Shown piece after piece: positions 16,125-24,004 of a stretch of 42,528 nucleotides of DNA. Position numbers and translations under genes: made by a program. The stretch is from Lachnospiraceae bacterium (lineage in GTDB: Bacteria; Bacillota; Clostridia; Lachnospirales; Lachnospiraceae), in the NCBI GenBank assembly GCA_017470735.1, contig JAFUYB010000041.1, positions 1-42,528 of the forward strand, in the 5' to 3' direction. Within the stretch, counting starts at the first letter, position 1. Each line of letters begins with the position of its first letter. The notes below the pieces were generated by a model. It was not told the DNA's origin. It saw nothing but the letters and a program-made list of their open reading frames with translations, and ran no database searches.

Positions 16125-17459
16125 TCACCCATGCCCGCGGACACCCAGCAGGGCATCCAACAGACTTTTACCGTCTGATTTTACAATATAAACCGGAAGA
16201 TGTAAAGCGTCACATACATCGGACACCGTCACATCGTCGAGAAACACTTCCTCCCCGGCGCGGAGCATATTTTGTGGCAAAAGCAATGCCTTACCCAGCT
16301 CCTTCCCCGCAAGCTGCGCGATCAGGTCCCTTCCGGTCACCAGTCCTGACACCGTTACCAGCTCACCGAAAAAGTCGTTGCGGATCGGATAGACCTCGAC
16401 AGACAGCTTCGGAAATTTTGCACTCGCCTTTTGGCAAAGCCGCTCCAAAGACGGCGCAGCCAGCCGGCCTGTTGCAATGGACAGCTTTCGTTTCCGCATA
16501 AATAATGGTTTCTTTTGCTCCTCTAATGCCTCGCCGAATTCCTCTTCCAACAGCCGCAGCATCCCGACGCCATTTTCCAGCTGCAGATACCCGTCATAAC
16601 TGTCTTCATCCGGCAGGTCCTCCCCCGCCAGCAGATACCACTCATCTGACGCATGCACAAAATGCGTCCCATAGTGCTCATAGGCGTGCGCCTGCCATTT
16701 GTGAATAATGGAAAGCACTTCTTTTGCATCCTGCCGGTCAAAAGCTTCCAGCGGATACAAACCCTCGCGGTATTTCGTCAGGCCGACCGGAACGACAGAC
16801 AGACTTTCAAGCTGCGGCTGCAACGTCAGCAGATCCGCAATCGACTTTTCAAGCTGCGCTCCGTCATTCATGCCTTTACAGAGCACGATCTGCGCATTCA
16901 TCGGAAGATCGGCATCGGCAATTTTTCGCATTTTCTCTATCACATCCCCGGCAAACCGGTTGTGAAGCAGTTCACAGCGCAGCTTCGGATCTGTCGCGTG
17001 CACGGACACATTGATCGGCGCAAGACGGTAACCGATGATCCGGTCGAGATCGGCATCGCTGATATTCGTCAGCGTCACATAATTGCCCTGCAAAAAAGAA
17101 AGCCTCGTGTCATCGTCCTTGAAATAAAGCGTCTCCCGCATTCCCGGCGGCATCTGGTCGATGAAACAGAACACGCAGGCATTTCTGCAGGATTTATAAT
17201 CATCCAGCAGGCCGTTCTCAAACAAAAGCCCTGCATCCTCTCCAATTTCCTTTTCGATGGTAAAATCCATCGCTTCGCCATTCCGGAGCACGGAAAGCGT
17301 CACTGTCTCTTCGTCGGTCAGGTAGTGATAATCAAAAATATCCACAAGCTCCTGCCCGCCAGCCGCACGCAGCACATCACCGGCACGGATGCCAGCCATG
17401 TCCGCAGGGGAATCAGGGATCACTTCTGAAATTGTGTGGGATGTTGTATTATCTGCCAT
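16125..17459 (-). CDS. PDZ/radical-SAM/DUF512 protein
   Basis: This 444-residue protein has an N-terminal PDZ-like domain (SEVIPDSPADMAGIRAGD near 12-30), a radical-SAM-like cluster motif CRNACVFC (C91, C95, C98), and a C-terminal DUF512 region. The family is conserved in clostridia, usually next to der, and its reaction is unknown. It is probably an iron-sulfur, SAM-using enzyme; the PDZ domain is odd for a cytoplasmic enzyme and may bind a protein partner. The start MADNTTSHT was chosen because the longer frame would overlap yraN by 62 bases; the chosen start overlaps by 11 and lies just inside the yraN end. Confidence 0.88.
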   Translation of the reverse strand: MADNTTSHTISEVIPDSPADMAGIRAGDVLRAAGGQELVDIFDYHYLTDEETVTLSVLRNGEAMDFTIEKEIGEDAGLLFENGLLDDYKSCRNACVFCFIDQMPPGMRETLYFKDDDTRLSFLQGNYVTLTNISDADLDRIIGYRLAPINVSVHATDPKLRCELLHNRFAGDVIEKMRKIADADLPMNAQIVLCKGMNDGAQLEKSIADLLTLQPQLESLSVVPVGLTKYREGLYPLEAFDRQDAKEVLSIIHKWQAHAYEHYGTHFVHASDEWYLLAGEDLPDEDSYDGYLQLENGVGMLRLLEEEFGEALEEQKKPLFMRKRKLSIATGRLAAPSLERLCQKASAKFPKLSVEVYPIRNDFFGELVTVSGLVTGRDLIAQLAGKELGKALLLPQNMLRAGEEVFLDDVTVSDVCDALHLPVYIVKSDGKSLLDALLGVRGHG

Positions 17460-17844
17460 AACAGTACTCGAAAGCATTCTCAATGTGCCGTATTTGTCCG
17501 TTTCCGTCAATCCCGATCACATCAAACCGCACCGGAACTTCCTCACGGTAACCATGACTGACCAGATAATGCGCCGTCATCTTGGAAATCTGCATCTGCT
17601 TACGCGCATCGACTGCTTCAAGCGGACTGCCCTGTTCCGCCGTCTTCCGGTATTTCACCTCACAGACAATGAGCATTCCGTCGCGCTTTGCCACGATATC
17701 CAGCTCACCGCCCCGCCTGCGGTAATTGCGCTCCATAATGCAGTATCCTTGATTTTCCAAATACTCCGCCGCGACATCCTCGTATTGCTGTCCCACCTTG
17801 CGGGTGTTTCCCTCTGAACCGATGTTGTCTTTCCGTTTCATCAA
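17449..17844 (-). CDS. yraN: YraN/UPF0102 family endonuclease-like protein
   Basis: This small protein of 131 residues has a Holliday-junction-resolvase-like PD-(D/E)XK fold. The active-site pattern is complete: GGELDIVAKRDG (E47, D49) and CEVKYRK (E62, K64). The biochemical role of the family is not settled; it is often found next to rnhB. Here rnhB is 12 kb away, with the AT-rich region 17875-26970 in between. It begins the run yraN-DUF512-der-plsY-gpsA-dut. Confidence 0.93.
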   Translation of the reverse strand: MMKRKDNIGSEGNTRKVGQQYEDVAAEYLENQGYCIMERNYRRRGGELDIVAKRDGMLIVCEVKYRKTAEQGSPLEAVDARKQMQISKMTAHYLVSHGYREEVPVRFDVIGIDGNGQIRHIENAFEYCYGR

Positions 17845-17874
17845 TATTGTTTACTCACCAATGATCATCGTACA

Positions 17875-19470
17875 CTACGGTTCCAATGACCATTTTTCTA
17901 TACTGCAATAATGCTCCTTTGTCAGATCCTGCTTGTCGTAACTGATTGAAACAAGCAGGATATCCCCGCCATAATTTTTGATCACATCCGGATAATTTCT
18001 CTGTTTAATCTGTGCTATACCACTATCTGCAGAATCATTATATTTTAATTCAACAATCAACGCCGGATAATTTTCATATTTCTTCGGCAAGTAAACAATA
18101 TCTGCATAGCCGACTCCTGTATCCAATTCTTCCATTTTGATGAAATGATCCCGGTAGGTAAAAAGCGCCAGCTTGATCACCGCCCTCAGTGCCTGCTCAT
18201 TGTTGTAATATCTCATAGCGCTTTCTTCCATATGGATCTTCTGCATGGTCTGCGCAACAGCCTCCTCCCGTCCTGCAACCATACTATCGAGCAGCTCATC
18301 ACTTTCCCTGACGCGATCCATCGTCTCCCGATGTGTCACCTTCCGGATCATATCTGCAAACTCAATCTGTATTTCCTGATTCGGAATGCGGATCGCCTCT
18401 TTTTCCTGCTCATAAGTGACATACCCAAAATGGATCAACAGCGTCAATACATCGTCCGCCGACTCGAATGATGTTAAATCATTTTTAAAATTTTGAATTT
18501 TTACTGGTATTTCCAGACCTGCAAGTAGTTTCTCTGCCGCACTCCCCAACCCGTCAAAATCCATATTGATATAATCCCGCAAGCTGTTGACCGCAGCAGA
18601 CTGCCGCCAATACGACTGAAACTCCTTTCGATCCGCCGCTTCCATCACTGAATTCGCATTGTAGATGGATATCTCATTTTCCCCATAACGCAGAGAATAA
18701 CCATCATACCATTCCTTCATTTTATCAAACGGTATTTCTTCTCTCTGACAGATCCCCTTCACCTCTTCTTCAGTAAACCCAATATACGGCGCAAACGGTC
18801 CCGGCTGCAGAATCGAATACTCTTTAAATTCGGAGATTGCCGATTGCGAACCGTCCTTTTTGATCGGAAGAATCCCGGTCATATACGCACCTGCAAACAC
18901 TTCATTGGTAATATTGCTTTTGAACAGACCTCGCAAAAATTCCAAATACCGCTTCTGCGATTCCTCTGTTGCCGCACTGTCCCGTATCGGCGCATCCCAC
19001 TCATCAATAATAGCGACAAACTTGCGCCCATCTTTCCGGACAATCTCCTGCAGCATCGCCGGAAGTGAACGCTCTTCATCATAGATTTCCGCATAATTAT
19101 CCCTGATGTCCAATAAAACAGAACGCCGGATCAGCGGCACCAGACCTTCTCTACCCTCAACCTCGGAAAGAAAAGAGGTAATATCCAGATACAAGACATT
19201 AAACTGATTGCGATACCTGGCAGAATCCTCATTCTTTGCAATCTGAAGCCCCTCAAACAGCGCAGCCGAATCGCAGGAAGCATCGTAATACGCCGCCAGC
19301 ATACAGGCAGCATAAGTCTTCCCGAACCGTCTTGGACGGCTGATGCAGGACAGCCGCCGCCTGCCGTTCAATGTCCGGTTGACAACGGAAATCAAACCCG
19401 TCTTGTCCACATAATCCTCTGTCCGAAGCTCACGAAATCCCTGATTCCCGGGATTGATGTACATTCTCAT
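17875..19470 (-). CDS. AAA-ATPase-like protein fused to a PD-(D/E)XK domain (DUF1703 type)
   Basis: A 531-residue member of a family widely expanded in gut anaerobes. The N-terminus reads INPGNQGF then YVDKTGLI, followed by a P-loop of the form RPRRFGKT (about 45-52) and a Walker B-like AIIDEWDAP near 160. The C-terminus carries a nuclease-like motif, YADIVYLP and LIVELKYN (D...ExK), near 480-500. No defined function is known; defence or mobile-element association is suspected. Several starts are possible (19497, 19470, 19464), and the second follows a GAGGGACAGAAGG stretch. It is more AT-rich than yraN and marks the start of the accessory island. Confidence 0.85.
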   Translation of the reverse strand: MRMYINPGNQGFRELRTEDYVDKTGLISVVNRTLNGRRRLSCISRPRRFGKTYAACMLAAYYDASCDSAALFEGLQIAKNEDSARYRNQFNVLYLDITSFLSEVEGREGLVPLIRRSVLLDIRDNYAEIYDEERSLPAMLQEIVRKDGRKFVAIIDEWDAPIRDSAATEESQKRYLEFLRGLFKSNITNEVFAGAYMTGILPIKKDGSQSAISEFKEYSILQPGPFAPYIGFTEEEVKGICQREEIPFDKMKEWYDGYSLRYGENEISIYNANSVMEAADRKEFQSYWRQSAAVNSLRDYINMDFDGLGSAAEKLLAGLEIPVKIQNFKNDLTSFESADDVLTLLIHFGYVTYEQEKEAIRIPNQEIQIEFADMIRKVTHRETMDRVRESDELLDSMVAGREEAVAQTMQKIHMEESAMRYYNNEQALRAVIKLALFTYRDHFIKMEELDTGVGYADIVYLPKKYENYPALIVELKYNDSADSGIAQIKQRNYPDVIKNYGGDILLVSISYDKQDLTKEHYCSIEKWSLEP

Positions 19471-19561
19471 CCTTCTGTCCCTCAATGCAGCGACCATATG
19501 ATTGTTTCATTATAACAAAAAAGAGAGCAGGCTGCCACTCACTCTTACCTACTTTTCTGAT

Positions 19562-21094
19562 TCACCTCTTTTCCATAAAATGTTCTTTGATGTCAACTGC
19601 AGAATTGCCCACATCTCCCACAGCTTTAATCAATTCCAATTCCGTAACATTGAATATCCTCTTCCAAATGCCCGTGGAATGAGGATATTCAATGTCGATT
19701 ATGGCGGAACCAGAAAACAGGCCAATGACAGCGAGAGCTACATCTTGCTCGCAAAAATAATATTCATTCCCAGAGGCCATGACAACTGACGGCTCGCCTA
19801 TATCTTCGTCATCCGGATATGTCTCCAGATAATAATCGCACAGTCCTACCGAACCAAGATATTTAACGCCATAATGGCAGTATTCACTTACAAAATCCTC
19901 CAAAGTCAGAATCTCCCTTTCATAGAAAGGGCACTCGGCATTGAGAAAAAGCACTTCGCTCGGTTTATCGTCTGGATATGTGATCATGTCACAGTTTACC
20001 TTCGTAACACCAACCGGGATATCCTTACCATTAATGTGAACAATTGTCCTGTCCCTATGAACACAGTCTTTGCATGCTATTTGTGTTCCATCAGGTACCT
20101 GTGTCTTCATTGGTGAGAAATGTTGATGTTCCTGTATCCACTTTTCAAGATAAGGTCGGTCATTGTTTGCCTTTCCTTCTGCCCACTGCGAACACATCAA
20201 ATATTTTGTCCCGTTTATAGTTAAAGGAGCTTTGTAGTAGCGTACTTTATCAAATTCCCCATCTGCATTAACCAGCAGCGGAAAACCCAAATCCAATGTC
20301 TTCTTACAATATTCCTTATCTTGTAAGAGCTTCAGTTCACCTTCCGATATCGTTCCACTTTCCAAAATAGGTCTCATGACAAGTTGTGCCAATTTTCCTA
20401 TCTTAAGCTCTTCATATCCATTAACATCTAATCTGTTTGTAATCCCATCAGATCTATTAAACATCTGCAGCATATGATACCCACGAATAAATAGCTCGTT
20501 TGTATCAGATACACCTCCGCTGACTTTGAGGATCGGCTGTAAAACCCTGCTATAAAAATCATCATTAGCGAACAGACGAAACTTAAATCCATATCCCAAG
20601 TCATCCGTGATTCTTTGTGCCGCTTCCAAACAGGGTATTACTCCTTGAAGAACTGACGGGTTCACCTTTGGAGATGCGAATACGATCTCTGCCTCCTTGG
20701 TATCAAGATATCCATAAATGCACATTGCCGTCCGCAGACATTTTGCGGTTATCTTCATAATAGTACTTACCTTATTCCCATAATTTTTTACTCCCGATTC
20801 GTGAAAGGCTACATCTACGGCATAGACCTTATTGACTCCATCCTGCTTAGAAATACCAATGGCATCACACTCGGCTTGCAGTAAAAGCTGCGAAAGGGAT
20901 GATGTCTTCTTATAGATGCTGTATCCATATTTTTCCAAAAAGAAACTGTCTGTAGCAGCCATCATTTTTTTCAACTCATCCTCATGTAGTAGTGTCCATT
21001 GACCTGAGGTTTTCCAGTTGGTCTGCACAATTTGGCACTCTTTCACATGGCGTAGCCACGAATAAAAAAGTGATTCACCCATTTCTATCTTCAT
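19562..21094 (-). CDS. Large unrecognised protein with nuclease-like N-terminus and Cys motifs
   Basis: I do not recognise this 510-residue protein. In the N-terminal region ECDAIGI (E75, D77) and then YAVDVAFHE (D94, E99) look like the acidic core of a PD-(D/E)XK fold, though the usual lysine is not in place. Towards the C-terminus, CKDCVHRD followed by VNCDM and ECPFYE gives a possible zinc-binding set. The start at 21094 was chosen for its GGAAGGA site; ATG 21103 and TTG 21136 are alternatives. A promoter-like TTGTTG, 18 bases and TATAAA lies upstream. It precedes the AAA/PD-(D/E)XK gene by about 90 bases with a TATAAT between, so co-transcription is possible but not certain. Confidence 0.6.
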   Translation of the reverse strand: MKIEMGESLFYSWLRHVKECQIVQTNWKTSGQWTLLHEDELKKMMAATDSFFLEKYGYSIYKKTSSLSQLLLQAECDAIGISKQDGVNKVYAVDVAFHESGVKNYGNKVSTIMKITAKCLRTAMCIYGYLDTKEAEIVFASPKVNPSVLQGVIPCLEAAQRITDDLGYGFKFRLFANDDFYSRVLQPILKVSGGVSDTNELFIRGYHMLQMFNRSDGITNRLDVNGYEELKIGKLAQLVMRPILESGTISEGELKLLQDKEYCKKTLDLGFPLLVNADGEFDKVRYYKAPLTINGTKYLMCSQWAEGKANNDRPYLEKWIQEHQHFSPMKTQVPDGTQIACKDCVHRDRTIVHINGKDIPVGVTKVNCDMITYPDDKPSEVLFLNAECPFYEREILTLEDFVSEYCHYGVKYLGSVGLCDYYLETYPDDEDIGEPSVVMASGNEYYFCEQDVALAVIGLFSGSAIIDIEYPHSTGIWKRIFNVTELELIKAVGDVGNSAVDIKEHFMEKR

Positions 21095-21279
21095 GTGCTT
21101 CATTCCTTCCCTTGCAGTAATCACCTGACTCGCCAATCAATAATTTTTTATATAAGTAAATCATTTTCTACAACAAAAAAATGCGACAATCAGCCCCTTA
21201 GTTTTTCCTTTGAATTCTTTCTTAACTCTTACTATCAATGCTACCTCAACGGAGCTATGTTGCTAACACATCATTCCAT

Positions 21280-21567
21280 CTATATATGTTGCTTAGGAAC
21301 AAATTCTATCCTGAGAGCCATTCCCATACCTTCTGCCAAACGCTTCAAGAGGTTTACAGAAGGATTTCTGGTTCCATTTTCGAGCTTGCTAATATCAGCC
21401 TGATTAATGCCTGTACGCTCTGCAAGCTCCTTCTGGGTAAGGTTTTGAGAAGTACGGGCATCTACAATAGCTCTTATAACATCCATCTCTGGCTGAATGG
21501 CTTCATATTCTTTACGAAACCCTTTGTCTTTTAATTGCTCTGAAAGCATGTTATCTAAGGTTTTCAT
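21280..21567 (-). CDS. HigA-type antitoxin (XRE helix-turn-helix)
   Basis: This 95-residue protein has a clear lambda-repressor-like helix-turn-helix at about 40-80: NLTQKELAERTGINQADISKLENG. The N-terminal helix DNMLSEQLKDKGFRKEY is typical of HigA/HipB-like antitoxins paired with RelE/HigB toxins. Its ATG overlaps the toxin stop by four bases (ATGA), giving the toxin-first order characteristic of higBA. It should bind both the toxin and the operon promoter. It appears intact, whereas the toxin seems N-terminally shortened. Confidence 0.88.
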   Translation of the reverse strand: MKTLDNMLSEQLKDKGFRKEYEAIQPEMDVIRAIVDARTSQNLTQKELAERTGINQADISKLENGTRNPSVNLLKRLAEGMGMALRIEFVPKQHI

Positions 21568-21785
21568 GACTTCTCCATCCTTTCTATATAATCCGCTCTC
21601 CGTTCCTTAACCAGCGTGATCTCCCCTGAAGGCGTTTTCTGCGTCTTTTTCACAAAACCATTTGTCAATACTATTGTTCCCTCATAATAGAAGAAATATA
21701 AGACTCTGGTGATATTACTTCCCACCTTGCACCTCAGTTCAAATATCCCATCATCAAGGTGCTTGCTATAAGGTTCTCTAAACAT
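21564..21785 (-). CDS. HigB/Gp49-like toxin, N-terminally shortened
   Basis: The 73 residues match the C-terminal two thirds of phage Gp49/HigB RelE-fold toxins: EPYSKHLDDGIFELR, then TRVLYFFYYEG and FVKKTQKTP, ending in ERRADYIERM. Intact members are usually about 105-115 residues, so roughly 35-40 are missing at the front. Upstream of the ATG another frame encodes a stretch (KLYWLIIE) that aligns loosely with the missing helix but is followed by a stop and shifted relative to the toxin frame, as if frameshifted. No good ribosome binding site precedes the ATG. The toxin may be inactive while the antitoxin is kept. Confidence 0.65.
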   Translation of the reverse strand: MFREPYSKHLDDGIFELRCKVGSNITRVLYFFYYEGTIVLTNGFVKKTQKTPSGEITLVKERRADYIERMEKS

Positions 21786-21959
21786 ATTACTCTATTATCA
21801 ACCAATATAATTTTACTGTCGCTTCTTTACTGTCGTCTCCAAGCAATTATCATATACAAGCTATTCTTGCTCCGAAAGTCAGGAATACCGCTGAAATAGT
21901 TTTTCTTCTCTTTTTCCGATACGAATTCTGTCTTCAATGTTTATCCCCGTAATAGCAGT

Positions 21960-22000
21960 AAAAAACCCACAGATAGCCTGTTGTCAGACTTCGCTGTGGG
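21960..22000 (-). terminator. Terminator after the PIN/small-protein pair
   Basis: CCCACAG and CTGTGGG form a 7-bp stem followed by six T residues on the minus strand, 22 bases after the stop at 22023. Confidence 0.8.
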
Positions 22001-22022
22001 CACTCATTGTAATAGACTCGTT

Positions 22023-22289
22023 CTATCCTCTTTTTACAGGAGCCAGTTCTTTCTTCGGTACAAACGGATGCTCTGTTGCATAGGCAACAGCATCAGCATT
22101 AATTTCCTTTACACTTTTGTCTCCGAAAAATCTTCGTCTCCACTGTGTATAGTCAAATTTTTCTCTGATTATCAGCGAAATGAAGGCTTCCGTTTTTACA
22201 TCACCAAAATTTTTTCTCAGTATGTCAACCCCATCATTAAGCAGTTCTATGCTACTCATATCATTTAATGCAATTGCATCACTCGTCAT
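22023..22289 (-). CDS. Small partner of the PIN-domain protein
   Basis: The 88-residue product (MTSDAIALNDMSSIELL...) contains FISLIIREKFDYTQWRR in the middle and a basic C-terminus. I know no named family. It lies 19 bases after a PIN-domain gene with a GGAGGTG site in the gap, so the two are made together and it is the natural antitoxin candidate, although VapB-type antitoxins usually come first. A strong terminator follows. An alternative start at 22295 is only one base from the Shine-Dalgarno and is rejected. Confidence 0.6.
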   Translation of the reverse strand: MTSDAIALNDMSSIELLNDGVDILRKNFGDVKTEAFISLIIREKFDYTQWRRRFFGDKSVKEINADAVAYATEHPFVPKKELAPVKRG

Positions 22290-22308
22290 CACCATCACCT
22301 CCGATTCT

Positions 22309-22734
22309 TTAAATAAATTCAACCGGACTTACCAGCTTCATTCTTTCAGGCTTGAATTTAAGCAATCTGTCATCTGTAGAAAGCATATAGTCACACTCTG
22401 CAATTAACGCACAAGCCGTATGAATGGCATCTGCTGATTTCACTCCCGTAGCCTTTATTTTTTCTGCGAGTGCTTCTGCCTCTTCCTCATACGACTTGTC
22501 AACATATACACCTGCATTCTTATCTATAAAACTCCGTATGGTTTTCTGTCTAGCATCATATGGATTTCTTGATACTTCATAATCCAGCATATACGATGAT
22601 ACAAGTTCTAATTCGCCCTTTTCTATCATGTCCTGAATATGCAATTTTGCTTGAGCCTCTAATGAGATACGGATTTGACTCTGGTCATCATAAGGTCTGT
22701 TATAACAACAATTATCCAGATATATCCTTACCAT
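22309..22734 (-). CDS. PIN-domain ribonuclease-like protein (toxin candidate)
   Basis: This protein of 141 residues has the PIN/VapC metal-binding acids in order: D7 in IYLDNCCYNRP, E53 in DYEVSRN, D102 in SADAIHTACAL and D121 in LSTDDRLL. PIN proteins of toxin-antitoxin pairs cut RNA. The start MVRIYLDNCC is the family's usual start; an ATG four codons earlier also exists. The frame is open upstream into a decayed gene, so the PIN gene may have been joined to that remnant. The downstream small gene is the likely antidote. Confidence 0.82.
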   Translation of the reverse strand: MVRIYLDNCCYNRPYDDQSQIRISLEAQAKLHIQDMIEKGELELVSSYMLDYEVSRNPYDARQKTIRSFIDKNAGVYVDKSYEEEAEALAEKIKATGVKSADAIHTACALIAECDYMLSTDDRLLKFKPERMKLVSPVEFI

Positions 22735-22749
22735 TGTCCCTGACATTGT

Positions 22750-22914
22750 TTTCTTCTGTTGCTCCTCCTCACTTAAGGCAGCTTCCTCTTTTTGTATATC
22801 GTCCTTCTCTTCCGAATCTGCCCCCCAAAAACTTCTACGAAGCCCTGCTCTGCTTCAGCTTTCACTTTACCACAAAACCCTTGATTTTTCAACGAGATCC
22901 TGACCTTTGGTCAA
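22750..22914 (-). pseudogene. Remnants of a frameshifted, internally deleted gene
   Basis: A TTG at 22912-22914 with AAGGAG upstream starts a 15-residue frame (TKGQDLVEKSRVLW) that stops at 22867. The peptide recalls the N-terminus of plasmid/ICE RepB-type initiators (LVEKSRxLVWAKF), which is a memory-based resemblance. Next, a second frame gives KVKAEAEQGFVEVFG up to a run of six G (plus-strand C at 22821-22826), and a third frame continues ADSEEKDD and runs into the PIN gene. This pattern fits the two ends of one gene with the middle deleted and a slippage in the homopolymer. Confidence 0.35.
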
Positions 22915-23375
22915 CGACTTGCTCCTTCAAAAAAGTTCGCTGCTTTCCACTTTTCTAACAAAGGTGCATTTTTAGGATTGTAGCTTATGCCAATCTCCGG
23001 GTTGCTTTTTTGCCCCTTGTCATATCGATAGTTCGGAAGCAAAGCATTGGGTGTTTCCCAAGCAGATGTCGGAATAAGATACATTTTCGGCATCTCATCA
23101 TCCTTGAAGCGAATGTAACATATAATGAAATAGTCACTAAAGTTTGCTTGAAATTTATCATATGCGATTGGCAAATAATTATCCTGCCTTACGGATTTAA
23201 CTTGGACTTCATAAAAATGCCCATCAGTATCCTTTACCACAAAGTCAACACCGTGGTCATCAACTTCAGGTGTGTATACTTCATACCCATAAGATGTAAA
23301 CTCCATCTTTGCGTAGTACTCGCCATACTGACCTAATTGTCTTGTGGTTAGGTCTTTCCATTTCATATTTGGCAT
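22911..23375 (-). CDS. PD-(D/E)XK-fold protein (Holliday-resolvase-like, DUF4365-like)
   Basis: The 154-residue product has a full PD-(D/E)XK pattern: GQYGEYYAKMEF (E near 18), VDDHGVDFVV (D near 44) and YEVQVKSVRQD (E...K near 57-59). The family includes restriction-like and resolvase-like nucleases of mobile regions. The start at 23375 (MPNMKWKD) has GGAGGG at proper spacing, whereas the ATG at 23381 touches the site. It is the last gene of a three-gene cassette with the deoxyribosyltransferase-like gene (gap 2 bases, or ATGA overlap with the longer start). Its own stop overlaps a decayed gene start. Confidence 0.7.
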   Translation of the reverse strand: MPNMKWKDLTTRQLGQYGEYYAKMEFTSYGYEVYTPEVDDHGVDFVVKDTDGHFYEVQVKSVRQDNYLPIAYDKFQANFSDYFIICYIRFKDDEMPKMYLIPTSAWETPNALLPNYRYDKGQKSNPEIGISYNPKNAPLLEKWKAANFFEGASR

Positions 23376-23377
23376 TT

Positions 23378-24004
23378 TCATCCCTCCGATGCTAATACTT
23401 CTTCTATAAATGCCGCCATCTTCTGATTGCCATACTTCTCAAATGGACTTATTCTCTCATTACCATTTCCGTGACCAGATAACGGCTCCCCATTGTATTG
23501 CTCATCATAAGCAAACCACGGATCAAAAAGCTTCTCCCGTTTATATGTAATGCTCGGAATGTGGTCGGGGTTTGTCTGCATCCCCTGATGGACTGCTGTA
23601 TCCCAATTCTGCCAAGCCAAAAGCTCTGCTCTCTCAATCCGTCTGTCCACCCGTTCTGCAATCTCATCCTCATCAATGGGATCAAGTGACAGGATATCCT
23701 TTTCCGTCATCCACGCATAGCAGATTTCTGACCAAGTACTGCTGCCGATATATCCTCCGGGATTGACAACATAGATTGCCTCTGCCAAGTCAATTTTCCG
23801 TTTATGCATATCATCGAGCATCTGCTTTGTCTCGGTAAGTGTATCTTCTGACATACCCTCCCAGACTTCATCATCCCCGGAATGCCCGAAGAGTCCTACT
23901 GAAATAACGATGTAGCCTTTAAGCGTCAGTTCCTTCTGCGCCTTTTCAAATTCTGACTTAAACCTTGTGCTGCCACAAAGTGTAATGATTGGGCATTTCT
24001 TCAT
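23378..24004 (-). CDS. Nucleoside 2-deoxyribosyltransferase-like protein
   Basis: The 208-residue protein opens with PIITLCGSTRFKSEFEKA and contains YVVNPGGYIGSSTWSEI near 80-97, the hallmarks of the nucleoside 2-deoxyribosyltransferase/SLOG-like Rossmann fold, with the glutamate of TWSE in the catalytic position. About 100 residues of unfamiliar C-terminal sequence follow (ERISPFEKYGNQ near the end), longer than in the single-domain enzymes. Members act on nucleosides, nucleotides or NAD-like ligands, and related folds serve as sensors or effectors in phage defence. It overlaps the upstream acidic-protein gene by four bases (ATGA) and leads into the PD-(D/E)XK gene. Confidence 0.75.
   Translation of the reverse strand: MKKCPIITLCGSTRFKSEFEKAQKELTLKGYIVISVGLFGHSGDDEVWEGMSEDTLTETKQMLDDMHKRKIDLAEAIYVVNPGGYIGSSTWSEICYAWMTEKDILSLDPIDEDEIAERVDRRIERAELLAWQNWDTAVHQGMQTNPDHIPSITYKREKLFDPWFAYDEQYNGEPLSGHGNGNERISPFEKYGNQKMAAFIEEVLASEG

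Noticed and set aside
16653-17429. Plus-strand frame of 258 codons opposite the DUF512 gene
   Set aside because: Antisense to a gene with a clear CX3CX2C motif; the composition is not protein-like.
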